Shown here one piece after another: positions 44,006 to 51,478 of a stretch of 64,000 nt of DNA (positions are counted from its first letter, which is position 1; the number at the start of each line of letters is the position of its first letter). Where the stretch lies: assembly GCA_003543235.1 (NCBI GenBank), contig DPJA01000039.1, forward strand, positions 62,001 through 126,000. Direction: 5' to 3'. The position numbers were made by a program, and so were the translations under genes. The notes beneath the pieces are model-generated. The model was given only the letters and a program-made list of their open reading frames with translations, had not been told where the DNA came from and made no database searches. This DNA is from Lachnospiraceae bacterium (lineage in GTDB: Bacteria > Bacillota > Clostridia > Lachnospirales > Anaerotignaceae).

Positions 44006-45061
44006 ATGAAGCTTAAACCACTTGTTATTGGCAATTTGGTTGCACCTGTACCTATTATACAAGGTGGCATGGGTGTTGGCATTAGCCTTTCACGCCTCGC
44101 AGGGGCTGTTGCCAAAGAAGGCGGTATTGGTATAATATCTGCAGCACAACCGGGATACCATGACGCACACTTTTTAGAAAATGCACTTAAAGCTAACCTT
44201 AAATCTCTAGCCGAGCATATAAAAAAAGCTAAAGAAATTTCCATGGGAGGCATCATTGGTGTAAATATTATGAAAGCATCTACACACTATGCAGAATATG
44301 TTGATTGCTGTGTAAAAAACGGTGCCGACCTTATAATTTCAGGTGCAGGCTTACCCATAGAATTACCTCTGCTGTTAAAGGACACCGCCGTTAAATTTGC
44401 ACCTATTGTGTCATCCCTTAAAGCAGCAAAAGTCCTTTTTAAAATGTGGGACAGGCGTTATGAAAAAGTAGCCGATTTTGTTGTTATTGAAGGGCCTAAA
44501 GCAGGTGGACATTTGGGCTTTACACCAGACGAAGCAGAACACCTTACTCAAGAAACCTATGACACTGAGGTAACCGCAATTGTAAATTATGTTAAAAGCT
44601 TTGAAGATAAGTATAAGCGACAAATACCTGTTGTTTTTGCTGGCGGAGTATATGACCGCAGTGATATAGACCATTACATGGCACTGGGCTGTGACGGAGT
44701 GCAAATGGCAACTAGATTTGTTGCTACCGAAGAATGTGACGCACCTCTTAGCTATAAACAAAGCTATATTAATGCAACAAAGGACGACATAGTGATAGTT
44801 AAAAGTCCTGTTGGGTTACCTGGTCGTGCCATTCGTAACAAGTTTGTTAAAGAACGTGAAGTTGGCGATGAAAAGGTTTCAAAATGTTTCAATTGCCTTG
44901 AACATTGTAACCCCGCCACTACTCCCTACTGCATAAGTATGGCACTTATACACGCTGCTGAGGGTGACACAGATAATTCCTTGCTGTTTTGTGGTGAAAA
45001 CGCATATAAGGTAGATAAAATAACCACCGTTAAAGCTATTTTTGACGAACTGAACGCTTAA
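44006..45061 (+). CDS. FabK/nitronate-monooxygenase-like flavoprotein with cysteine cluster
   Basis: 351 residues, FMN TIM barrel of the 2-nitropropane-dioxygenase family: PIIQGGMGVGISLSRLAGAVA, IEGPKAGGHLG, FAGGVYDRSDI and GVQMATRFVATEEC. Unlike the fabK product it has a C-terminal insert with C294-x2-C297-x3-C301-x7-C309, suggesting a metal or Fe-S site. Automated annotation would call it nitronate monooxygenase. The FabT-type box at its promoter and the divergent fab operon suggest a lipid role, such as an alternative enoyl reductase. That is inference. Confidence 0.8.
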   Translation: MKLKPLVIGNLVAPVPIIQGGMGVGISLSRLAGAVAKEGGIGIISAAQPGYHDAHFLENALKANLKSLAEHIKKAKEISMGGIIGVNIMKASTHYAEYVDCCVKNGADLIISGAGLPIELPLLLKDTAVKFAPIVSSLKAAKVLFKMWDRRYEKVADFVVIEGPKAGGHLGFTPDEAEHLTQETYDTEVTAIVNYVKSFEDKYKRQIPVVFAGGVYDRSDIDHYMALGCDGVQMATRFVATEECDAPLSYKQSYINATKDDIVIVKSPVGLPGRAIRNKFVKEREVGDEKVSKCFNCLEHCNPATTPYCISMALIHAAEGDTDNSLLFCGENAYKVDKITTVKAIFDELNA

Positions 45062-45063
45062 AA

Positions 45064-45099
45064 AAAAGCGGTAATCATATTTTTGTGATTACCGCTTTT
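45064..45099 (+). terminator. Intrinsic terminator after the flavoprotein gene
   Basis: A 14-base-pair stem (45064-45077 with 45086-45099) ending in TTTT, three bases after the stop codon. Confidence 0.9.
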
Positions 45100-45145
45100 A
45101 TATAAAATCACTTACCCTTATTTATTTAGAAAAGAGCGAATTACA

Positions 45146-45973
45146 ATGAAGTCAAACATAAAACTTGTAGCAAGCGACCTTGACGGAACCCTTTTAAACA
45201 GCCAAAAACAACTTACCCAAACATTATATAACGCCATAGGTAGACTTCAAAGGAAAGGCATTATATTTGTGCCAGCAACAGGGCGTGTATTAAATGCTGT
45301 ACCAGACTATGTTAAATCTATTCCGTTGCTTAAATACATAATTACGTCAAACGGTGCTGCAATTAATGATATACCTACTGGCAAAGAAATAGCAAGCTCC
45401 TATCTTCCCGTTGAAACCACTATTAACACAATAAAAAAGGCTGCTGCTCTGCCTATAATGATAGAAATTTTTTCTGGTGGCAAGGCATATACCGAAAAGA
45501 AATTTATAAGTAACCTTAACTATTATGGCGTTGTAGGTCAGCATATTAACTACGTACTTTCCACACGCACACCCATAAACAACACTCTGCAATTTATAAA
45601 GGAGCACCCAAACCAAATTGAGAATGTTAACCTAATATTTTCCGATGATAAACTTAGGCTTGCCTTTCGTCAAGAGCTTACGGCAGAAAATTTTGCCGCT
45701 GTAACAAGCTCCTCTCCAAACAATTTGGAAATTACAAGCAAGCTTGCAACAAAAGGCAATGCTTTAAAAACACTGTGCAGTCAGCTTAATATTTTGCCTG
45801 AACAAGTGGTGGCTTTTGGCGATAGCAGTAACGATGAAGATATGCTTAAATTTGCTGGTCTTGGCATAGCTATGGAAAACGGAGAAGAACATATAAAAAA
45901 AATAGCCACACACACAACATTTTCCTGTGATGAAAACGGCGTGTTGGCGGCTATGGAAAAGTTTATACTGTAA
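45146..45973 (+). CDS. Cof-type HAD-superfamily phosphatase
   Basis: 275 residues. HAD motif I DLDGTLLNS (aspartates near 12-14), motif II in ITSNGAA, motif III lysine before ALKTL, and motif IV GDSSNDEDML; the C2B cap lies between about 85 and 190. Members dephosphorylate sugar phosphates, flavin or pyridoxal phosphates; substrate cannot be assigned. The ribosome binding site is weak (AAAAGAG). A single gene. Confidence 0.88.
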   Translation: MKSNIKLVASDLDGTLLNSQKQLTQTLYNAIGRLQRKGIIFVPATGRVLNAVPDYVKSIPLLKYIITSNGAAINDIPTGKEIASSYLPVETTINTIKKAAALPIMIEIFSGGKAYTEKKFISNLNYYGVVGQHINYVLSTRTPINNTLQFIKEHPNQIENVNLIFSDDKLRLAFRQELTAENFAAVTSSSPNNLEITSKLATKGNALKTLCSQLNILPEQVVAFGDSSNDEDMLKFAGLGIAMENGEEHIKKIATHTTFSCDENGVLAAMEKFIL

Positions 45974-46009
45974 AAAATCTTAACCATATTTAATAGTTGC
46001 CCACTTCTC

Positions 46010-46038
46010 TTTTTATCCAATTAGTTTTGTGTTATAAT
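46010..46038 (+). promoter_or_regulatory. Predicted fumarase operon promoter
   Basis: A perfect TATAAT (46033-46038) with extended TG one base upstream; the -35 region TTTTTA (46010-46015) is weak. Confidence 0.5.
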
Positions 46039-46066
46039 TTGTAAAACAATTTTAGGAGGAAACTGT

Positions 46067-46909
46067 ATGCGTGAAATTCAAATTGAAGAAATAACCAAGG
46101 CTGTTAAAAAAATGTGCATTGATGCCAGCTATTTTTTAAACAGCGATATATATGAAGCACTTGAGCGTGCCAAGGATAGCGAACCGTCACCAATAGGAAA
46201 GGAAATGCTTTGCCAGATAACAAAAAATGCTGACATAGCTAAAGCTGATAATATGCCAATCTGTCAAGATACTGGCATGGCAATTGTTTTCGTGGAAATT
46301 GGACAAGAGGTTCACATATCTGGAGGTTCACTTACCGATGCAATAAATGAGGGGGTACGCCAAGGCTATACTGAAGGCTATCTGCGTAAATCTGTAGTAA
46401 GCGACCCTTTTATAAGAGTAAATACAAAAGATAACACTCCAGCTATTATTCACTATAACCTTGTAGAAGGTGATGGGCTTAAAATTGAAATTGCTCCAAA
46501 GGGTGCTGGAAGTGAAAATATGAGCAAAATTTATATGATGAAACCCTCCGATGGTATTGAGGGTGCAAAGCAAGCAATACTGGACACAATTGAAGCTGCC
46601 GGTCCTAACCCATGTCCGCCTATGGTAATAGGTGTTGGCTGTGGCGGTAACTTTGAAACTGCGGCATTGCTGGCAAAAAAAGCACTTCTTCGCCCCGTAG
46701 GCTCTCACAGCAATAAAGACCATATAAAAGAAATGGAAATTGAACTTTTAGACAAAATAAATAGCACAGGCATTGGTCCTCAGGGCTTAGGCGGCAAAAC
46801 AACTGCCCTTGGCATAAATATAGAAACCTACGCAACCCACATAGCTTGTATGCCCATAGCAGTTAACATAAGCTGCCACGTTACACGTCATGCTGTGTGC
46901 AATTTATAA
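46067..46909 (+). CDS. Fumarate hydratase class I, alpha subunit (Fe-S)
   Basis: 280 residues, the N-terminal half of class I fumarase, which in Clostridia is a separate subunit. Cluster cysteines are visible in PICQDTGMA, GVGCGGNFE and in the late HIACMPIAVN. With the beta subunit it interconverts fumarate and malate. L-tartrate dehydratase (TtdAB) is the close alternative; no tartrate genes are nearby. AGGAGG precedes the ATG. The beta subunit follows after 17 bases. Confidence 0.9.
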   Translation: MREIQIEEITKAVKKMCIDASYFLNSDIYEALERAKDSEPSPIGKEMLCQITKNADIAKADNMPICQDTGMAIVFVEIGQEVHISGGSLTDAINEGVRQGYTEGYLRKSVVSDPFIRVNTKDNTPAIIHYNLVEGDGLKIEIAPKGAGSENMSKIYMMKPSDGIEGAKQAILDTIEAAGPNPCPPMVIGVGCGGNFETAALLAKKALLRPVGSHSNKDHIKEMEIELLDKINSTGIGPQGLGGKTTALGINIETYATHIACMPIAVNISCHVTRHAVCNL

Positions 46910-46926
46910 TAAAGGAGGATTTTTAA

Positions 46927-47478
46927 ATGACAATTAACATAACAACACCATTAACAAAGGAAAAATCCTCATCCTTGCGTGCAGGCGATATTATTGCCAT
47001 TACCGGCACTATTTACACCGCAAGGGATGCGGCACATAAACGTATGATTGAGGATTATGAAAAAACAGGTTCTTTCCCCTTTGATATGGAAAATTCTATA
47101 ATATATTACGCTGGACCATCCCCTGCAAAACCAGGCAAGGCTATAGGCTCGGCAGGTCCTACTACCTCTTACCGTATGGATGCCTATGCACCATTTTTAC
47201 TGGATAAAGGTGAAACAGGGATGATTGGCAAGGGTGCTAGAAACGACCAGGTTGTAGCTGCTATGAAACGTAATGGTGCAGTATATTTTGCTGCAACTGG
47301 TGGGGCAGCCGCATTAATCTCCAGTCATATTAAAAAGGCTGAAGTAATTGCTTATGACGACCTTGGTGCAGAGGCTGTGCATAAGCTTTATGTTGAGGAT
47401 TTTCCTTGCGTTGTAGTAGTGGACAGCCTTGGCAATGACTTGTATGAAAGCGAAAAAGCTAAATATAGAACCTTATAA
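46927..47478 (+). CDS. Fumarate hydratase class I, beta subunit
   Basis: 183 residues, matching the C-terminal domain of class I fumarase. GPTTSYRMDAYAP and the GMIGKGARND block bind substrate; ATGGAAALI is also conserved. AAAGGAGG precedes the ATG. A terminator follows. Confidence 0.92.
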   Translation: MTINITTPLTKEKSSSLRAGDIIAITGTIYTARDAAHKRMIEDYEKTGSFPFDMENSIIYYAGPSPAKPGKAIGSAGPTTSYRMDAYAPFLLDKGETGMIGKGARNDQVVAAMKRNGAVYFAATGGAAALISSHIKKAEVIAYDDLGAEAVHKLYVEDFPCVVVVDSLGNDLYESEKAKYRTL

Positions 47479-47484
47479 AAAATT

Positions 47485-47509
47485 CAGCCGTCTGCTTTGC
47501 AGATGGCTG
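47485..47509 (+). terminator. Intrinsic terminator of the fumarase operon
   Basis: An 11-base-pair stem including one G-U pair (47485-47495 with 47499-47509), three-base loop, then TTTT. Confidence 0.85.
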
Positions 47510-47561
47510 TTTTAAACACTATTAACTTAAAACTTTAATAATCTTCCACAAACACTTTTTC

Positions 47562-48485
47562 CTATAAAAACATTACACAAACAGGTATGGTTATTAAACA
47601 AAGCATATTAGAAAGCATAACACATTTTGTGGCAAAGGAAGGGTCAGTGTTAAATTTTTCTGCAAGAACAACAGAAAAAACTCCTGCTGGCAAGCCCCAA
47701 CAAAGCACAAATACCGTTGAAAGCAAAGAAGTATTCTTCAATATTAAACGCATAATTACAAACGCAATGAAAGGCATCAGCAAAAGTCTTGCCACCACTT
47801 GAATATACACCTTTGCATCTCCAAAAAATTCCTTAAACCTTATATCCGCAAGCTGTGACCCAAGGACAAACATAGCCAGTGCCGCCGAAGCATTGCTTAT
47901 ATTTTCTGCCGCACCGCCTAAAAATGGTGGAAGGGTAATTTTAAGCATAAACATTGCAAACCCTATAATTACCGCAATTATAGGTGGGCTAAAAAATTCT
48001 CGTAACTGCATTTTTTCGTTCTGCCCAGCAGTTCTGCTTACAATTGTGTATACAACGGTGAACAGAAAAATATCGTTTACTATTTCGCATATAGATATGT
48101 AAAAAAGTCCCTCAGCTCCAAAAAAAGCATTAATAAGGGGTATCCCTATAAAACCTGTATTGGGAACCATAAGAACTGCCGCAAAAATTCCCTTTTGAAA
48201 ACTGCTGAACCTTGCTATCTTAGAAACAACCACCAAAATAACCGCACATACCAGTATCATAAAAGCATATAGTCCTATTATTTCAAACACATCTCCTACA
48301 AGCTTTTCAGTATACTCAATTTGAAAGGCATTAATAATTATTGCTGGAACAATGAGGTTTACTATAATGTTAGAAATACATTTTGTCTGGCTTTCTGTTA
48401 TAAGACCTCTCTTTTTAAATATAAAGCCAGGTAGCACCATGGTTAAAAGCATTGCCATAGAGCTCAAAAGTTGTGAAAATGCCAT
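47562..48485 (-). CDS. AEC-family transporter (auxin efflux carrier type)
   Basis: 307 residues with about ten helices. The N-terminal helix plus VLPGFIFKKRGLITESQTKCISNIIVNLIVPAIIINAF is typical of AEC permeases, which move malate, malonate or other small organic acids. It lies convergent to the fumarase operon, and a dicarboxylate substrate would fit, but this is inference. The frame is open 31 codons further upstream through a 20-base tandem repeat; AAGGAG is placed for the ATG at 48485. Confidence 0.82.
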   Translation of the reverse strand: MAFSQLLSSMAMLLTMVLPGFIFKKRGLITESQTKCISNIIVNLIVPAIIINAFQIEYTEKLVGDVFEIIGLYAFMILVCAVILVVVSKIARFSSFQKGIFAAVLMVPNTGFIGIPLINAFFGAEGLFYISICEIVNDIFLFTVVYTIVSRTAGQNEKMQLREFFSPPIIAVIIGFAMFMLKITLPPFLGGAAENISNASAALAMFVLGSQLADIRFKEFFGDAKVYIQVVARLLLMPFIAFVIMRLILKNTSLLSTVFVLCWGLPAGVFSVVLAEKFNTDPSFATKCVMLSNMLCLITIPVCVMFL

Positions 48486-48503
48486 TTTTATCTCTCTCCT
48501 TAA

Positions 48504-48548
48504 ATTTTGTCTGCAAGCTTTGCATTTTGTCTGCAAGCTTTGCATTTT
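48504..48548. repeat. 20-base tandem duplication in the AEC gene leader
   Basis: Two exact copies of a 20-base unit (48505-48524 and 48525-48544, core CTGCAAGCTTTGCA) with five further matching bases at the ends. It lies 20 bases upstream of the AEC start codon, in the 5' leader or promoter region. Confidence 0.85.
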
Positions 48549-48597
48549 AATGTCATTTGCATTTGTAATTAATTTCAATTACAAACGTCTTTTTAGT

Positions 48598-49113
48598 TTA
48601 TATAATTTCTATCTGACACATACCCATTGCACCTAATGCCCTTTGGTGACTTTCAGGGGTAATCCCTGCACAACACGTGCTATCCACTACAACTGGAATT
48701 TCGTGGCACTTTGTCTTAATAATCATTGCACTGTTTATAATACAAATATCTGTGAACAGCCCAATAAATGTAACCTTTTCATATCCGTTATCCTCCACAA
48801 GTTGTGCCAGCTTTTCAGACCCAAAGGTTTGCTTTTCTATAACAGCAATGCACTTACTTTTTCCTTCGGCAAATACATCACTGTTTATCTGCCAACCCTC
48901 CGTGTCTTTTATACAGTGGATAATCGGTAGGTTTTTACCCTCAAGAGTGCATAAATAATCTTTTCCATGGGTGTCCTGTGTATAAATTACATCTCCATTA
49001 AAATTTCTTATTCTTTGGCATACATGGCTAACAATTGCCTGTGCCTCACTTGTCCCTAATGTACCATCAATAAAATCGTTTTGCATACCTATAACCAACA
49101 AAGATTCTTTAAT
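48598..49113 (-). CDS. Isochorismatase/nicotinamidase-family hydrolase, apparent AUU start
   Basis: About 171 residues. The catalytic triad of cysteine hydrolases is visible: Asp in GMQNDFIDG, Lys in VIEKQTFG and Cys in FTDICIINSA. The family covers nicotinamidases and related amidases; the short length and THGKDY region fit a nicotinamidase-like enzyme. Homologs begin M-K-x-L-L-V-V-x-M-Q-N-D-F. Here GGAGG (49122-49126) is followed after eight bases by ATT AAA GAA TCT TTG TTG, so AUU is at the expected start. The first TTG (49101) is 20 bases from GGAGG and too far. Confidence 0.82.
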   Translation of the reverse strand: MKESLLVIGMQNDFIDGTLGTSEAQAIVSHVCQRIRNFNGDVIYTQDTHGKDYLCTLEGKNLPIIHCIKDTEGWQINSDVFAEGKSKCIAVIEKQTFGSEKLAQLVEDNGYEKVTFIGLFTDICIINSAMIIKTKCHEIPVVVDSTCCAGITPESHQRALGAMGMCQIEII

Positions 49114-49250
49114 AATAAAAACCTCCTTTTTTGTATTTTAGCACTTAAAACTTCACCTGTCAGTATTTTTATGTTGAAATTACCTTCTGTTCATTATAAA
49201 ATAGCTTAATATAAATATTATTAACGTTGAATTTTTAAGGAGTTTATTGA

Positions 49251-50807
49251 ATGAGTATTTTACATGTACAAAACCTTAGCCACGGCTTCGGTGACAGAGC
49301 AATTTTTAACAACGTGTCCTTCCGCCTTTTAAAGGGAGAGCACGTGGGCTTTATCGGTGCAAACGGTGAAGGTAAATCCACATTTATGAACATTATCACA
49401 GGTCATCTTCAGCCTGATGAAGGGAAGATTGAGTGGAACAAAAACGTAAAAGTAGGCTACCTGGACCAGCACACTGTTTTGGATAAAGGCATGACCATAC
49501 GTGATGTCTTAAAAAGTGCCTTTTCTCACCTTTTTGAGCAAGAAGATAAAATGAACCATATTTGTGATAACATGGGCGATGCCTCACCTGAGGAACTAGA
49601 CCAGATGATGGAGGAGCTTGGAGAAATACAAGACTTACTTACAACCCATGATTTTTATATAATAGACGCTAAGGTAGACGAAGTTGGTCGTGCATTAGGT
49701 CTTGAAGACATCGGCTTTGACAAGGACGTTACAGAGCTATCGGGTGGACAGCGTACAAAGGTGCTTTTAGGAAAACTTTTGTTGGAAAAACCCGACATTC
49801 TTCTTCTTGACGAACCTACAAACTATTTGGATGAAAGCCATATTGAGTGGCTTAAGCGTTACCTTATAGACTATGAAAATGCCTTTATACTTATTTCTCA
49901 TGATATTCCGTTTCTTAACAGCGTAATAAACCTTATTTATCATGTTGAAAATGCAGCCATAGACCGCTATGTGGGCAACTATGAAAAATTTGAAGAAATT
50001 TATTCCATGAAGCGTGCACAGCTTGAAGCAGCATACAAAAAACAACAGCAGGAAATTGGTGACCTTAAAGACTTCGTTGCCAGAAACAAGGCTCGTGTTT
50101 CCACCCGAAACATGGCAATGTCCCGCCAAAAAAAGCTGGATAAAATGGATATTATAGAGCTTGGTAAGGATAAACCAAAACCAGAGTTTGTGTTTAAAGA
50201 AGCTCGTGCTGCAAGCAGATATATATTTGAAACTAAAGATTTAGTAATAGGCTACGATGAGCCATTGTCTAAACCTCTTACCCTTCAAATGGAGCGTGGA
50301 CAAAAGCTTGCCCTTACAGGTGCAAACGGAATTGGTAAAACAACTCTGCTTAAAAGCATTTTAGGCATAATTCCTCCTTTAAGCGGAACAACCGTGCTAG
50401 GCGATTATCTTTTTACAGGTTATTTTGAACAGGAGAAAAAATATACAGAAAACATAACCTGCATAGATGAGCTTTGGAAAGAATTCCCAAGCTACACACA
50501 GTATGAAGTACGCAGTGCTTTGGCAAAATGTGGTCTTACAAACAAACATATAGAAAGTATGGTTAAGGTGCTTAGCGGTGGTGAGCAGGCTAAGGTTCGC
50601 CTATGCAAGCTTATTAATCGAGAAAGCAACGTACTTCTTCTGGACGAGCCAACAAATCATTTGGATGTTGACGCAAAAGAAGAACTAAAACGTGCCTTAA
50701 AAGCATATAAAGGAAGTATTCTACTTATATGCCACGAGCCGGAATTTTATGAGGATTTGGCAACAGATGTATGGAACTGTGAAAGCTGGACAACAAAACA
50801 GATATAA
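49251..50807 (+). CDS. ABC-F family ATPase (YkpA/YbiT-like)
   Basis: 518 residues with two ABC domains and no transmembrane helix. Walker A motifs GANGEGKST and GANGIGKTT, signatures LSGGQ and LSGGEQ, Walker B ILLLDEPTNYLDE and VLLLDEPTNHLDV; the interdomain P-site linker (about 240-310) is charged. ABC-F proteins act on ribosomes, either in translation or as antibiotic protection. Similarity in layout to YkpA/YbiT suggests a housekeeping role. AAGGAG precedes the ATG. Confidence 0.9.
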   Translation: MSILHVQNLSHGFGDRAIFNNVSFRLLKGEHVGFIGANGEGKSTFMNIITGHLQPDEGKIEWNKNVKVGYLDQHTVLDKGMTIRDVLKSAFSHLFEQEDKMNHICDNMGDASPEELDQMMEELGEIQDLLTTHDFYIIDAKVDEVGRALGLEDIGFDKDVTELSGGQRTKVLLGKLLLEKPDILLLDEPTNYLDESHIEWLKRYLIDYENAFILISHDIPFLNSVINLIYHVENAAIDRYVGNYEKFEEIYSMKRAQLEAAYKKQQQEIGDLKDFVARNKARVSTRNMAMSRQKKLDKMDIIELGKDKPKPEFVFKEARAASRYIFETKDLVIGYDEPLSKPLTLQMERGQKLALTGANGIGKTTLLKSILGIIPPLSGTTVLGDYLFTGYFEQEKKYTENITCIDELWKEFPSYTQYEVRSALAKCGLTNKHIESMVKVLSGGEQAKVRLCKLINRESNVLLLDEPTNHLDVDAKEELKRALKAYKGSILLICHEPEFYEDLATDVWNCESWTTKQI

Positions 50808-50910
50808 ATTTATAAACTATAAAAAGTTTGTTGAACCATACCAACCTCCACATTTAACCTTGTTTACATACTCTGGTGCTTGCATTATATAACTAATATA
50901 TACAAAAAAA

Positions 50911-50936
50911 GAGAGTGCCTTATATTAGGCACTCTC
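50911..50936 (-). terminator. Terminator of the 30-residue peptide gene
   Basis: A 10-base-pair stem (GAGAGTGCCT at 50911-50920 with 50927-50936), six-base loop, then seven T on the minus strand. It is eight bases after the small ORF's stop. Confidence 0.9.
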
Positions 50937-50943
50937 GAAAAAA

Positions 50944-51036
50944 TCAATTTGTTCTTGTTTTTTTGTTCTTAAATATAATAGCCATAGATGCAACTACAAA
51001 GCTGATTAGCACTGCAAAAATTGACATTTCTACCAT
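50944..51036 (-). CDS. 30-residue single-pass membrane peptide
   Basis: MVEMSIFAVLISFVVASMAI, then a short basic tail (IFKNKKTRTN). One transmembrane helix (about 5-22) and a positive C-terminus that would stay in the cytoplasm. GAGGGTG lies eight bases before the ATG. A predicted promoter (TTGTTA-N17-TATGAT) about 50 bases upstream and a strong terminator directly after the stop make a complete transcription unit of about 170 bases. No homolog is recognised. It could be a regulator of a membrane complex or a type I toxin-like peptide; no antisense RNA promoter was found. Confidence 0.6.
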   Translation of the reverse strand: MVEMSIFAVLISFVVASMAIIFKNKKTRTN

Positions 51037-51087
51037 ATTCTTTTCACCCTCGTTTTCTCTACAATCGGTATGCTTGCTTATATGGCT

Positions 51088-51116
51088 ATCATACTATTAA
51101 TTTAAGTAAATAACAA
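51088..51116 (-). promoter_or_regulatory. Predicted promoter of the 30-residue peptide gene
   Basis: Minus strand TTGTTA (51111-51116), 17 bases, TATGAT (51088-51093); transcription would start near 51081. Confidence 0.55.
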
Positions 51117-51142
51117 GTAAATTTTATAAGTTTTTCTTTTTT

Positions 51143-51295
51143 TTAAATCTGCTCACCAAAAGTATCATCATAAAGTTCACAAATTTCCTCAGCTGTTCTG
51201 GTTTTCAACTGTTCATTATAAAAATCCTCGTAGCCGTTTACCTCATAAAAAATTTCCAATGCCGCTTTCATGTTTTCTAAAGTCTTTTCATTCAT
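51143..51295 (-). CDS. 50-residue acidic protein of unknown function
   Basis: A small ORF beginning MNEKTLENMKAALEIFYEVN and ending DDTFGEQI, rich in Glu and predicted helical. AGAGGT, six bases before the ATG, overlaps the region right after the rubredoxin stop codon, so it is read as the last gene of dnaE-pyk-rubredoxin. No family recognised. Confidence rests on the binding site, the tight spacing and protein-like composition. Confidence 0.65.
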   Translation of the reverse strand: MNEKTLENMKAALEIFYEVNGYEDFYNEQLKTRTAEEICELYDDTFGEQI

Positions 51296-51307
51296 ATTCG
51301 TACCTCT

Positions 51308-51466
51308 TTACATCTTCTCAAAGTCTTCTTTTCCTACTTCACACTGCTCGCAAAACCAATCCTTTGGCAATTTGCTAAAAGGTGTTCCTGGTTTAACACC
51401 CTGTGCAATATCGCCCTTTTCCTCGTCATAAACATATCCACATATTGTACATACATATTTATCCAT
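51308..51466 (-). CDS. Rubredoxin
   Basis: 52 residues: MDKYVCTICGYVYDEEKGD at the start, C6-x2-C9 and C39-x2-C42 as iron ligands, with the aromatic core (Y4, Y11, Y13, W37). One-electron carrier in anaerobes, often for oxygen or peroxide defence. The second cysteine pair is CEQC instead of the usual CPxC/CPVC, an uncommon but tolerated change. AAGGAG precedes the ATG, 12 bases after the pyk stop. Confidence 0.93.
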   Translation of the reverse strand: MDKYVCTICGYVYDEEKGDIAQGVKPGTPFSKLPKDWFCEQCEVGKEDFEKM

Positions 51467-51478
51467 AATATTCTCCTT

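Noticed and set aside
48486..48578. N-terminal extension of the AEC transporter
   Set aside because: It is built from the 20-base tandem repeat and lacks a ribosome binding site; AAGGAG favours 48485.
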